Source: Bauldia sp963759235 (GTDB lineage: Bacteria > Pseudomonadota > Alphaproteobacteria > Rhizobiales > Kaistiaceae). Taken from it: 64,000 nucleotides of DNA. The stretch is from NCBI GenBank assembly GCA_963759235.1, contig CAVWYO010000008.1:537632-601631 (forward strand), given 5' to 3'. The position numbers were made by a program, and so were the translations under genes. The notes under the pieces are model-generated. The model did no database searches, was not told the DNA's origin, and saw nothing but the letters and a program-made list of their open reading frames with translations. Shown piece after piece: positions 16,790 through 23,975 of the stretch (positions are counted from its first letter, which is position 1; each line of letters opens with the position of its first letter).

Positions 16790-18631
16790 TCAGACCCCGA
16801 TCCGCTGCTTTTCCTTGCCCTTGTCGTGATCGGCGCGGGCGGCGCGCACTTCCTGCCGCTCGCTCACTTCCGGGACGCCGACGTCCCACCAGGCGTCGCC
16901 CGGCGTCCATTCATGCGGCTGGACCTTGATGACGATCACGCTGGTCCGGTCGGCCTGCTTGGCGCGGGCGAAGGCCTGCTCCAATTCGCCGATCGAATGG
17001 ACGGTCTCGGCGATCGCCCCCATCGATTCGGCGTGCTTGGCGAAATCGACCTCGACCAACTCCTTGATCCGGCAGTCGGCGAGGAGGTTGTTGAACGACT
17101 TCGAGCCCTTGAAGTTCTGCAGCCGGTTGATCACCGCGAAGCCGCCATTGTCCATGACGACGATGATCAGCTTGTGGCCGGTGAGGACCGTCGAATAGAT
17201 GTCGGAGTTCATCATCAGATAGGAGCCGTCGCCGACCATCACGATGACGTCGCGGTCGGGGTCGGCCATCTTCGCCCCCCAGCCGCCGGCGATCTCGTAG
17301 CCCATGCACGAATAGCCGAACTCGCAGTCGAAGGTGCCGACCGACTTCACCTTCCAGTTCTTGCACATCTCGCCGGGCAGGCCGCCGGCGGCGGTCAAGG
17401 CGAGGTCGGTCGGGTCGGCGATGCGGTTCAAAGCACCGACGACCTGCGCGTAGCTCGGCACCTCGGCATTGGTCGGACCGGAAAGCTTGTCGACCAGTCC
17501 GTTCCAGCCGGCATATTCCTTGGCGCCGCGTTTCGCCCAATCGTCCGGGGCGCGCCAGTCGGTCAGCGCCTCGTCGATCTCCTCGAGACCGACCAGCGCG
17601 TCGCCGACCACCGACAAGGCGCGATGCTTGACCGCGTCGAAGCGCGCCGCGTTCAGCGCGACGATCCGCGTGCCCTCGCCGAAGACGCTCCACGAGCCGG
17701 TGACGAAGTCCTGCAGCCGCGTCCCGACGGCGAGCACGATGTCGGCGTCGCCGGCCATGGCGTTGGCCGAGGCCGACCCGATGACGCCGATCGGACCGAC
17801 GTTCATCGGGTGGTCGTGAACGAGAACCGCCCGGCCGTTGATGGTCTCGGCGACCGGAACGTTGTGCTTCTCGGCGAAGACGGCGAGTGCCTCCGTGGCG
17901 CCGGAATAGTGCACGCCACCGCCGGCGATGATGAGCGGCTTCTTGGCGCGGCGGAGGATGGTGGCCGCCTCGCGAATCGAATCGGCGTCAGGCCGGGCGC
18001 GCGGGATGCGATGTACCGTCGGCTCGAAGAACGCGACCGGATAGTCATACGCCTCACCCTGCGCATCCTGGGCCAGGCCGATGAAGGCCGGCCCGCAATC
18101 GGCCGGGTCGAGCAGCATGGCAACCGCCTGCGGCAGCGAGAAGAGGATCTGTTCGGGCCGGCTGATGCGGTCCCAGTACCGGGTCACCGCCCTGAAGGCG
18201 TCGTTGACCGTCGTCGTCGGGTTGCCGAAATGCTCGACCTGCTGAAGCACGGGATCGGGGATGCGGTTGGCGAAGGTATCGCCGCCGAAGAAAAGGATGG
18301 GCAGGCGGTTGGCCATCGCCGCTCCGGCGGCGGTGATCATATTGGTCGAGCCGGGCCCGATGGAGGAGGCCGCGATCATGATCTGCCGGCGCCGCTTCGC
18401 CTTGGCGAAGCCGAGCGCCGCCAGCGCCATCGACTGTTCGTTCTGGCCCCGCCAGGTCGGCAGGACATCCTGCACCGGTTCCAGCGCCTCGCCGAGACAG
18501 GTGACGTTGCCATGGCCGAAGATGGCAAACACGCCCGCAAAGAGCTGGACTTCCTTTCGATCGATGATGGTCTTCTGCGCGGTCAGATACCGGACCAGGG
18601 CCTGCGCCATGGTCAGCCGGACGGTCTTCAT
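16790..18631 (-). CDS. iolD: 3D-(3,5/4)-trihydroxycyclohexane-1,2-dione acylhydrolase (decyclizing)
   Basis: ThDP-dependent C-C hydrolase that opens the ring in inositol catabolism to 5-deoxy-glucuronate. 613 residues with the family start KTVRLTMAQALVRYL, then FGHGNVTCLGEAL, RGQNEQSMALAALGFAKAK, SSIGPGSTNMITAAGAA and the ThDP/Mg motif VGDGSYLMMNSDIYS...DNGGFAVINRLQ. The ATG at 18631 was preferred over frame extending to 18718 because GGGGAGGAGCC sits just upstream. First gene of iolD-iolE. Its promoter should be in the region upstream of 18640. Confidence 0.95.
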   Translation of the reverse strand: MKTVRLTMAQALVRYLTAQKTIIDRKEVQLFAGVFAIFGHGNVTCLGEALEPVQDVLPTWRGQNEQSMALAALGFAKAKRRRQIMIAASSIGPGSTNMITAAGAAMANRLPILFFGGDTFANRIPDPVLQQVEHFGNPTTTVNDAFRAVTRYWDRISRPEQILFSLPQAVAMLLDPADCGPAFIGLAQDAQGEAYDYPVAFFEPTVHRIPRARPDADSIREAATILRRAKKPLIIAGGGVHYSGATEALAVFAEKHNVPVAETINGRAVLVHDHPMNVGPIGVIGSASANAMAGDADIVLAVGTRLQDFVTGSWSVFGEGTRIVALNAARFDAVKHRALSVVGDALVGLEEIDEALTDWRAPDDWAKRGAKEYAGWNGLVDKLSGPTNAEVPSYAQVVGALNRIADPTDLALTAAGGLPGEMCKNWKVKSVGTFDCEFGYSCMGYEIAGGWGAKMADPDRDVIVMVGDGSYLMMNSDIYSTVLTGHKLIIVVMDNGGFAVINRLQNFKGSKSFNNLLADCRIKELVEVDFAKHAESMGAIAETVHSIGELEQAFARAKQADRTSVIVIKVQPHEWTPGDAWWDVGVPEVSERQEVRAARADHDKGKEKQRIGV

Positions 18632-19152
18632 TTTCTTGGCTCCTCCCCATTCAGTCCCGCGCCCCATCGGCGAGCGTTCGTGCCGGCGGCAGTGGGAAAC
18701 GACCGGACTATAATGCAAGCGGCATTCTAGGCAATCGAGCGACGGAACAAACGTTCCATCTCGTCAGGATGCCGCACGCGGTGATGGGAATCGATCGGCG
18801 CCCTGCGAGCAAGCCCCTTGTCGCCCATCAGAGGCGCACAGACGGCGACCTGATAGGCCACCGCAATCGTGATGCGGTGATTCCCAGCCTATCCCCCAGC
18901 CCTCTTGCCTCGACGACCGTATCGCGCTGAACGACTGATAGTGTTACCAGATTTTTCTCAAATATTTCAATAGATTCTGCCGATCACTCGACTATTCAAC
19001 AATTCAAACGTTCGCACGACTTGGCTTTTTATGAAAATTGTATTCCTTGTCTTTACGCTGCCTTTTTCGATTCTGCTCCAAGTTGGATGCCCGACATCGC
19101 TCGTCTCGGTGGTCGACACGGCCGCGGCGCGACACCCAAAGGAGTACCGATT
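18632..19152. other. Divergent intergenic region, iolD / RTX gene 1
   Basis: About 520 bases between iolD (minus) and the first RTX gene (plus). 18940-19070 is clearly richer in A/T than the surroundings and probably holds the promoter of the RTX gene. A weak resemblance exists between about 19050-19085 and 20365-20400 upstream of the second RTX gene (T-rich block followed by CGA and CTCC/CGCA-type sequence). No complete gene is seen. Confidence 0.5.
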
Positions 19153-20010
19153 GTGAATCCATATGTTCAACTCCTCGTCGGACAGAATCCGCCGAGCGTG
19201 CCATACGCGGCTGAGAGCGCGCTGGAATTGGGAACAGTCGTCAAGACGACGTCGAGCAAGATCGTCGTCTCCGACGGCGACGGCAACACGATCGTCTTCA
19301 CCGGTGACTTTGTCCTCGGCACGGACATCACGGACATCACCGGCACCGTGACCGGATTCAAGCTCTTCGACAGCGGGGTCAAGCTCGAACAGGCCGGCAA
19401 TTTCAATATCGACGCCACGGACCTCTCGGCCGCGCTGACAGGCACCGACGTCAGCCATGACGTAAACGCTCTCATCCTCGAGCAGGCGGTGGTCATCATA
19501 GGTTCGCCCGATGGCGACAATCTGAGGGCCCCTTCCGGTTCGCCCGCTGCAGTCATCAAGGGCGGCGCCGGCGACGATCATATCGAAACCTTAGAAGGCA
19601 GCCAGACCCTGAAAGGCGGGAGAGGCAACGACTATCTCAACGGCGGCGACGACCACGACATCCTCAAGGGCGGCAAGGGCCACGACACTTTCGCCTTCGT
19701 GGCTGATCTCGGAAGCACAACCGGCGTGACTGTGGACGCGCACGACAAAATCGTCGACTTCTCCCACAAGGACGACACGATCGCGCTCGATACCGGATTG
19801 ATCGAACCGGGTTTTCTCGGGGCGAAGTACTTTCACATCGGCACGTCCGCGACAACCGCGGACCACCGGGTCATCTATGACAAAGCGACCGGCCACCTCT
19901 ACTACGACCTCGACGGCACGGGGACCGACTACGACCAGGTCCATTTCGCGACGGTTGCCGCGGGAACCAAGATCCACGCCGACGACTTCCTAATCTTCAG
20001 CGAAAAATAG
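19153..20010 (+). CDS. RTX-type calcium-binding secreted protein, copy 1
   Basis: 285-residue protein with glycine/aspartate nonapeptide repeats of the RTX (GGxGxDxux) type: GGAGDDHIE, GGRGNDYLNGGDDHDILK, GGKGHDTFAF. These form Ca-binding parallel beta-rolls outside the cell. The C-terminal part after the repeats (KIVDFSHKDDTIALD ... HADDFLIFSEK) resembles serralysin-type ends, with hydrophobic residues near the C-terminus as in type I secretion signals. No N-terminal signal peptide and no catalytic motif are seen. Start: GTG at 19153, 8 bases after AAGGAG; open frame reaches back to 19021, but the paralogue also starts with GTG and the aligned sequence (VNPYVQLLVG / VKPFVQFFLG). No type I exporter genes are nearby. 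Confidence 0.82.
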   Translation: MNPYVQLLVGQNPPSVPYAAESALELGTVVKTTSSKIVVSDGDGNTIVFTGDFVLGTDITDITGTVTGFKLFDSGVKLEQAGNFNIDATDLSAALTGTDVSHDVNALILEQAVVIIGSPDGDNLRAPSGSPAAVIKGGAGDDHIETLEGSQTLKGGRGNDYLNGGDDHDILKGGKGHDTFAFVADLGSTTGVTVDAHDKIVDFSHKDDTIALDTGLIEPGFLGAKYFHIGTSATTADHRVIYDKATGHLYYDLDGTGTDYDQVHFATVAAGTKIHADDFLIFSEK

Positions 20011-20030
20011 GACTTCCTGGCAAGGAAGCC

Positions 20031-20078
20031 TCGCCCGTTCGGCGGGCTGCTCTGCGGCGACCTCGGAAAGGTCGCCGG
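20031..20078. terminator. Stem-loops after RTX gene 1
   Basis: Two hairpins follow the stop: GCCCG-TTCGG-CGGGC at about 20034-20048 and the perfect 8-bp stem GGCGACCT-CGGAA-AGGTCGCC at 20056-20076. There is no T-run, so intrinsic termination is uncertain, but position between convergent gene ends suits a bidirectional terminator. The same structure follows RTX gene 2. Confidence 0.5.
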
Positions 20079-20120
20079 CCGATCGGTATGGCGGCAAGAG
20101 GCTCACTCGCCGCCCGGCGC

Positions 20121-20213
20121 TCAAAACGCCAGCTGATAGTCGACCCAGCCGCCGCCTTGCGCCGACTCCAGCGCCGCCGCGATGAACTGCACGGTCCGCG
20201 CACCGTCCTCGAC
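20121..20213 (-). pseudogene. Duplicated 3' end of a Gfo/Idh/MocA oxidoreductase gene
   Basis: Reading the minus strand gives EDGARTVQFIAAALESAQ-GGGWVDYQLAF-stop, nearly the same as the C-terminus of the oxidoreductase at 21447-22622 (EDGARTMQFIAAALELAQ-SGGWVDYQLAF). Homology stops abruptly at about 20213 and the rest of the gene is absent. It is a by-product of the tandem duplication of the RTX gene with its downstream sequence. Confidence 0.85.
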
Positions 20214-20464
20214 GCTAGCGGGGCTATATCCGGACTGACGCAGAAGTTGTCCCTAAATAAACTGATGATTCTAACTGTTTGTAAATTTGCTCCATACAAA
20301 CGGGCTTAGGTCGAAAGTTCAATTGAATTTAGACTGTTTTGCAGAAGATTGCTGGCAGCGGCTTCACGTTTGCTTTTCGACTTTGTCGCACTGAATTGGC
20401 GTGGCAGCACTTCTCCGGCGCGCGAAGCCAGCCGCGACACGCCACTTGAAGGAGGGATCGACAA

Positions 20465-21334
20465 GTGAAACCGTTCGTCCAGTTCTTCCTCGGAACGAGT
20501 ACGCTGGGAGGGGCCGCGGCAAACGCCTGGTCCAGCGCCCTGAACGACGGGGCAATCGTCAAGGCGACATCCAGCAAGATCGTCGTCGCTGACGACAACG
20601 GCCACAAGGTGGTGTTCACCGGTGAATTTGTCGTCGGCCCCGACATCGCCGGCACGATGACCGGATTCAAGCTTGTCGACAACGGGGTCAAGCTTGAACT
20701 GGGCGGCAGTTTCAGCATTGACGGCGCCGACCTCCAGGATGCACTGAATGGTATCACTGTCTCCATCGGTCAACCCTCCAAAATCGTGGCTGATCTGATC
20801 GGCGCCGAGACGCTGGTCGTCAAGGGGTCGGACCAGGCCGACACGCTGGAAGTCCCCAAGGGATCGCCGATTGAGGTCATCAAGGGCCGAGCCGGCGATG
20901 ACGTTCTCATAAGCAATGGCGGCAGTCAGACCCTGAAAGGCGGGAAGGGCAACGACTATCTCAACGGCGGCGACAACCACGACATCCTCAAGGGCGGCAA
21001 GGGCCACGACACTTTCGCCTTCGTGGCTGATCTCGGAAGCACAACCGGCGTGACTGTGGACACGCACGACAAAATCGTCGACTTCTCCCACAAGGACGAC
21101 ACGATCGCGCTCGATACCGGGCTGATCGAACCGGGTTTTCTCGGGGCGAAGTACTTTCACATCGGCACGTCCGCGACAACCGCGGACCACCGGGTCATCT
21201 ATGACAAAGCGACCGGCCACCTCTACTACGACCTCGACGGCACGGGGACCGACTACGACCAGGTCCATTTCGCGACGGTTGCCGCGGGAACCAAGATCCA
21301 CGCCGACGACTTCCTGATCTTCAGCGAAAAATAG
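20465..21334 (+). CDS. RTX-type calcium-binding secreted protein, copy 2
   Basis: 289-residue paralogue of the RTX protein upstream. The N-terminal domain is diverged (VKPFVQFFLGTSTLGGAAAN; shared TSSKIVV, D(D/G)NG-VVFTG(D/E)FV and TGFKL blocks), then the repeat region KGRAGDDVLISNGGSQTLK, GGKGNDYLNGGDNHDILK, GGKGHDTFAF, and a C-terminus identical or nearly so to copy 1. Start is GTG at 20465, placed 9 bases after GAAGGAGGG. The 250 bases upstream are A/T-rich and should contain its own promoter. It is convergent with the oxidoreductase gene at 21447. No enzymatic domain is seen; a Ca-dependent surface or matrix protein is the safest description. Confidence 0.82.
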   Translation: MKPFVQFFLGTSTLGGAAANAWSSALNDGAIVKATSSKIVVADDNGHKVVFTGEFVVGPDIAGTMTGFKLVDNGVKLELGGSFSIDGADLQDALNGITVSIGQPSKIVADLIGAETLVVKGSDQADTLEVPKGSPIEVIKGRAGDDVLISNGGSQTLKGGKGNDYLNGGDNHDILKGGKGHDTFAFVADLGSTTGVTVDTHDKIVDFSHKDDTIALDTGLIEPGFLGAKYFHIGTSATTADHRVIYDKATGHLYYDLDGTGTDYDQVHFATVAAGTKIHADDFLIFSEK

Positions 21335-21539
21335 GACCTCCTGGCAAGGTGGCCCCGCCCGTTCGGCGGGGCTGCCCTGCGGCGACCTCGGAAAGGTCGC
21401 CGGCCGATCGGTATGGCGGCAAGAGGGCTCCCTCGCCGCCCCGCGCTCAGAACGCCAGCTGGTAGTCGACCCAGCCGCCGCTTTGCGCCAACTCCAACGC
21501 CGCGGCGATGAACTGCATGGTCCGCGCACCGTCCTCGAC
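20927..21539. repeat. Tandem duplication block, copy 2
   Basis: Partner of 19603-20213. It includes the 3' half of RTX gene 2, the terminator-like hairpins and the genuine 3' end of the oxidoreductase gene. This copy is probably the parental context because the oxidoreductase gene is complete here. Confidence 0.85.
21381..21401. terminator. Stem-loop between RTX gene 2 and the oxidoreductase gene
   Basis: Perfect 8-bp stem GGCGACCT / AGGTCGCC with a CGGAA loop, the counterpart of 20056-20076, between convergent stops at 21334 and 21447. No T-run follows; termination is inferred from position. Confidence 0.5.
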
Positions 21540-22622
21540 ATTGGGGAAATCCAAGGCCAGGGGATCGGGCTTCTCGCCGAGCTTGCGGGCAACGATGGCT
21601 TCCGCCGCGTCGGCGTAGAGAACCGCGAACGCCTCCTGGTAGCCTTCGGGGTGACCAAAACCGACTCGGGTGGCGCGGGCGGCTTCCGGCTTCAAGCCGG
21701 GGCCGTCGCGCTCGAAGGTGATCGCCGGCTGGCCGAGCCGGGCGTGGAAGAGCTGGTTCGGCGTCTCCTGGAACCACTCGAGACCGCCCGTCTCGCCGAA
21801 CAGGCGGAAATGCAGCCCGTGCACCGCTCCGGCGGCGGCCTGGGTCACCCACATCACGCCCGGCGCGTTGTTCTCCAGGCGGAACAGGATGCCGGCATAG
21901 TCATGCGCGTTCCGCCCCGGCACCACGGCGGTGATGTCGGCGGTGAGGCGGGAGAAGTTCTGGCAGGTGACGAAGCGCGCCAGATGGTGGGCGTGGCTGC
22001 CGATGTCGCCGAGGATCAGCGAGGCGCCGACCCGCTCCGGATCGAAGTGCCAGTTGCGGTCGTCGCCGATCTCGTTGGGGCCGAGCATCGCATTGTGGGC
22101 CTGAACGTATTCGACCTCGATCATCCGCACCGCGCCGAGGTCGCCGTCGCGGACCATCGCCATCGCCTGCCGCACCATCGGGAAGCCCGTGTAGTTGAAC
22201 GTCTGGCAGAAGACGATGCCGGCGGCATTGACCCGGTCGACCAGGTCGCGGGCGTCGCGGAGGCTGGTGGTCAGCGGCTTGTCGCAGATGATGTCGAGGC
22301 CGTTCGCCAGCGCCATCAGGCAAAGCGGATAGTGGCGGTCGTTCGGCGTCATGATGGCGACGACGTCGATGCCGTCGGGCCGCGCCTTCTCGCCGGCGAA
22401 CAGCTCCTCCGCGGTCCCATAGGCGCGATCCTCGGCGATGCCGAGCGCCAGCCCCTCCTGCCTCGATCGCTCTGGATTGGACGACAGCACCGAGGCGACG
22501 ATCTCGTAGTTGTCGTCGAGGCGGGCGGCGGTGCGATGCACCGGGCCGATGAAGGAGCCGGGGCCGCCGCCGATGACGCCGAGGCGCAGCCGCCGGCCCA
22601 GCTTGGCGATGGTCTTGTTCAT
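21447..22622 (-). CDS. Gfo/Idh/MocA-family oxidoreductase (1)
   Basis: NAD(P)-dependent sugar/polyol dehydrogenase of unknown substrate. 391 residues. The Rossmann motif LRLGVIGGGPGSFIGPVHR is at the N-terminus, followed by VVAIMTPNDRHYPLCLMALA and the family Lys motif CDKPL, with DKP in place of the commoner EKP. The C-terminal domain has GDIGSHAHHLARFVT and FGHPEGYQEAF. ATG at 22622 follows GGGGGAGGACG; the frame extends upstream but lacks similarity. In rhizobia such genes often serve inositol or sugar catabolism; with iolDE about 3 kb away that is possible but unproven. Its 3' end is duplicated at 20121-20213. Confidence 0.88.
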   Translation of the reverse strand: MNKTIAKLGRRLRLGVIGGGPGSFIGPVHRTAARLDDNYEIVASVLSSNPERSRQEGLALGIAEDRAYGTAEELFAGEKARPDGIDVVAIMTPNDRHYPLCLMALANGLDIICDKPLTTSLRDARDLVDRVNAAGIVFCQTFNYTGFPMVRQAMAMVRDGDLGAVRMIEVEYVQAHNAMLGPNEIGDDRNWHFDPERVGASLILGDIGSHAHHLARFVTCQNFSRLTADITAVVPGRNAHDYAGILFRLENNAPGVMWVTQAAAGAVHGLHFRLFGETGGLEWFQETPNQLFHARLGQPAITFERDGPGLKPEAARATRVGFGHPEGYQEAFAVLYADAAEAIVARKLGEKPDPLALDFPNVEDGARTMQFIAAALELAQSGGWVDYQLAF

Positions 22623-22696
22623 GAGAATCGTCCTCCCCCAATTCTGTGCGCTTGCCATAACCTTGGGACTTGGCCCCAGTCGCAATTGTGTTGTGC

Positions 22697-22803
22697 GTCC
22701 TTCGAGGGCCGCTTCGCGGCCGCCTCAGGATGAGGTAAGTGATTGTTTGGACAAACACAAACCTCCTCATGCTGAGGTGCGCGCGAAGCGCGCCTCGAAG
22801 CAC
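22697..22803. repeat. Palindromic intergenic repeat (REP-like, alphaproteobacterial type)
   Basis: Two arms in inverted orientation. Left, 22697-22735, reads CCTTCGAGGGCCGC...GCCTCAGGATGAGG; right, 22762-22800, reads CCTCCTCATGCTGAGGTG...GCGCCTCGAAG. Each arm itself can fold (GGCCGCTTCGCGGCC; GCGCGCGAAGCGCGC). Sequences of this type (CTCATGCTGAGGTGC...GCCTCGAAG) recur in intergenic regions of Rhizobiales genomes. It lies upstream of the Gfo/Idh/MocA gene and marks the left edge of a small accessory stretch. Confidence 0.8.
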
Positions 22804-22966
22804 GCAACATGGCTGGAAACCTCAGAGAGCCTTGGAGCTGCCGGCTTGAACTTGCCGGCGCACACGTCGCGCGCCAACCGTCGGACGTTCCAAGCCTCGG
22901 TATCGCGCGCGCCCTGCGACCGGTCGGAACGTTTGTGCGCAAGCGCGGTCGTGTCTCAGTCGGAGT

Positions 22967-23239
22967 TCAGTGTTCTAGCCGGAGGTCGTGAACGATTTCT
23001 GGGAGGACATCGTCGCGTACTACCCGCCAGCACTCGGCCGCTGCTTCTTGACCCTCCGCGTCATTCTTGAAGATCAGGCGATCGAATTGCTGCTTTTCGA
23101 ACTTCGCTGCGAGATCGAGCAGGCTATCTCGGCTACCAGCGGAGCCGCGCTTTAGATGCCATCTAATGGACTTCTTCAAATTGTCCTTTATTTGCCGAAA
23201 CAGAGTCTCAACAGCCTCGTCTGAGGATAGTTCAGTCAT
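22967..23239 (-). CDS. Hypothetical protein, 90 aa, second gene of an accessory pair
   Basis: Unrecognised 90-residue, mainly helical, charged protein (starts MTELSSDEAVETLFRQIKDN, ends PEIVHDLRLEH). Codon use and G+C are lower than in the flanking metabolic genes, which suggests transfer. It follows the 155-residue ribbon-helix-helix-like gene after 44 bases on the same strand, so the two are probably co-transcribed. The middle (KFEKQQFDRLIFKNDAEGQE) has no motif I know. It could be a partner or effector of the upstream DNA-binding protein, but nothing in the sequence proves it. Confidence 0.6.
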   Translation of the reverse strand: MTELSSDEAVETLFRQIKDNLKKSIRWHLKRGSAGSRDSLLDLAAKFEKQQFDRLIFKNDAEGQEAAAECWRVVRDDVLPEIVHDLRLEH

Positions 23240-23283
23240 TGTGTTCCACTTTCGTCGCGGCGGCCGGGATGGAAACGCTTGGC

Positions 23284-23751
23284 CTAGGTCAGGGCATCTT
23301 TGATCGTTTTCTCGTATGAGGGAAACTTCGAAATGAGAGCTTTTGTTAACTCCCCTACGTCCTCCCGTTCGAGCAAGCGGTCGAACTGATCGGCGGTCAT
23401 GCCCAGCTGACGACCGTATTTATCGTTGACGGTCTGAACCGCTACACGGTGTTGTTTGGCCACAAATCGAGTTGCATCGGTTCTCGCGTAAGCGCCGCCG
23501 CGCACCAACAATATGACCTCAAGAATTTGACGTAGGGCCTTTGGTGCCCCGCGCGGCACAATGGGAATCGGATGATGACCATTGTTGGGGCCCGCTTCCA
23601 CATCGCTAGTGCTTAGGTCTCGGCCCTCGCCCCCTTGGATTCGGAGCAGACGCCGAAGCGCCGAGTTGAAATCATCTACCAGTGGCTCGGCGTGCTTTTT
23701 GACAAGGGCAAACACATCGTCATCCACCTCGACTTCATGCATGCGCATCAT
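23284..23751 (-). CDS. Putative ribbon-helix-helix DNA-binding protein, SeqA-N-like N-terminus
   Basis: 155 residues. The N-terminus MHEVEVDDDVFALVKKHAEP followed by DDFNSALRRLLRI has the pattern of SeqA-N ribbon-helix-helix domains (beta strand with alternating charged/hydrophobic residues, helix ending in LRRxL). A Gly/Asn/Pro-rich linker follows, then a C-terminal helical domain (FVAKQHRVAVQTVNDKYGRQ, LGMTADQFDRLLE) that resembles a DNA-binding or winged-helix unit. Strong ribosome binding site GGGAGG 7 bases before the ATG at 23751. The promoter lies inside a set of symmetric repeats (see 23775-23836), which suits autorepression. No clear named family; likely acquired DNA. Confidence 0.65.
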   Translation of the reverse strand: MMRMHEVEVDDDVFALVKKHAEPLVDDFNSALRRLLRIQGGEGRDLSTSDVEAGPNNGHHPIPIVPRGAPKALRQILEVILLVRGGAYARTDATRFVAKQHRVAVQTVNDKYGRQLGMTADQFDRLLEREDVGELTKALISKFPSYEKTIKDALT

Positions 23752-23774
23752 TGGGTATCCTCCCTAAAAGGAAG

Positions 23775-23836
23775 AGGATACCCCCTCACTTCACGTACGT
23801 CAAGTTCCTTAAGTGAGCAAAGTACTTTACGTACGT
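23775..23836 (-). promoter_or_regulatory. Promoter with overlapping symmetric operators for the RHH-like gene
   Basis: On the minus strand TTGACG (23798-23803) and TATCCT (23775-23780) are 17 bases apart, and transcription would begin about 17 bases before the ATG at 23751. The inverted repeat CTCACTT (23785-23791) / AAGTGAG (23811-23817) brackets the -35 box. The self-complementary octamer ACGTACGT occurs twice, at 23793-23800 and 23829-23836, centres 36 bases apart. These are seen directly; binding by the adjacent RHH-like protein is inferred. Confidence 0.65.
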
Positions 23837-23975
23837 ATCTTGCGACGCGGCGTGGCCGACCAACCTCGATCGCCGCTCGCGCGGGAGGAGCGGCTGTGAC
23901 GACGACAGCTTCTGACTTGGTTCGGATGAGTCGCGGTGAGGATCGCCCAATCATATTACCGTTTTCGACATGCCC

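Larger units (their letters stand above)
19603..20213. repeat. Tandem duplication block, copy 1
   Basis: From CAGACCCTGAAAGG at 19603 to the GTCCTCGAC ending near 20213 this block matches 20927-21539. Within the coding part (to 20010) I count about six differences in 408 bases; the match continues, less perfectly and with small indels, through the hairpins and the 3' end of an oxidoreductase gene. Offset is about 1,324-1,326 bases. Upstream of 19603 the two RTX genes still align but are much more diverged. Confidence 0.85.

Noticed and set aside
15920..18730. Plus-strand open frame of over 900 codons opposite iolE and iolD
   Set aside because: Antisense shadow with biased composition; iolD and iolE are unmistakable on the minus strand.
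18722..18895. Minus-strand frame of about 55 codons upstream of iolD (contains CAPLMGDKGLARRAPIDSHH)
   Set aside because: Only a GTG start without ribosome binding site, no family recognised and it would sit in the iolD promoter region; kept as noise.
20214..20464. A/T-rich stretch considered as an origin or mobile-element scar
   Set aside because: No iterons, no DnaA-box cluster and no terminal inverted repeats; it is simply the upstream region of RTX gene 2.
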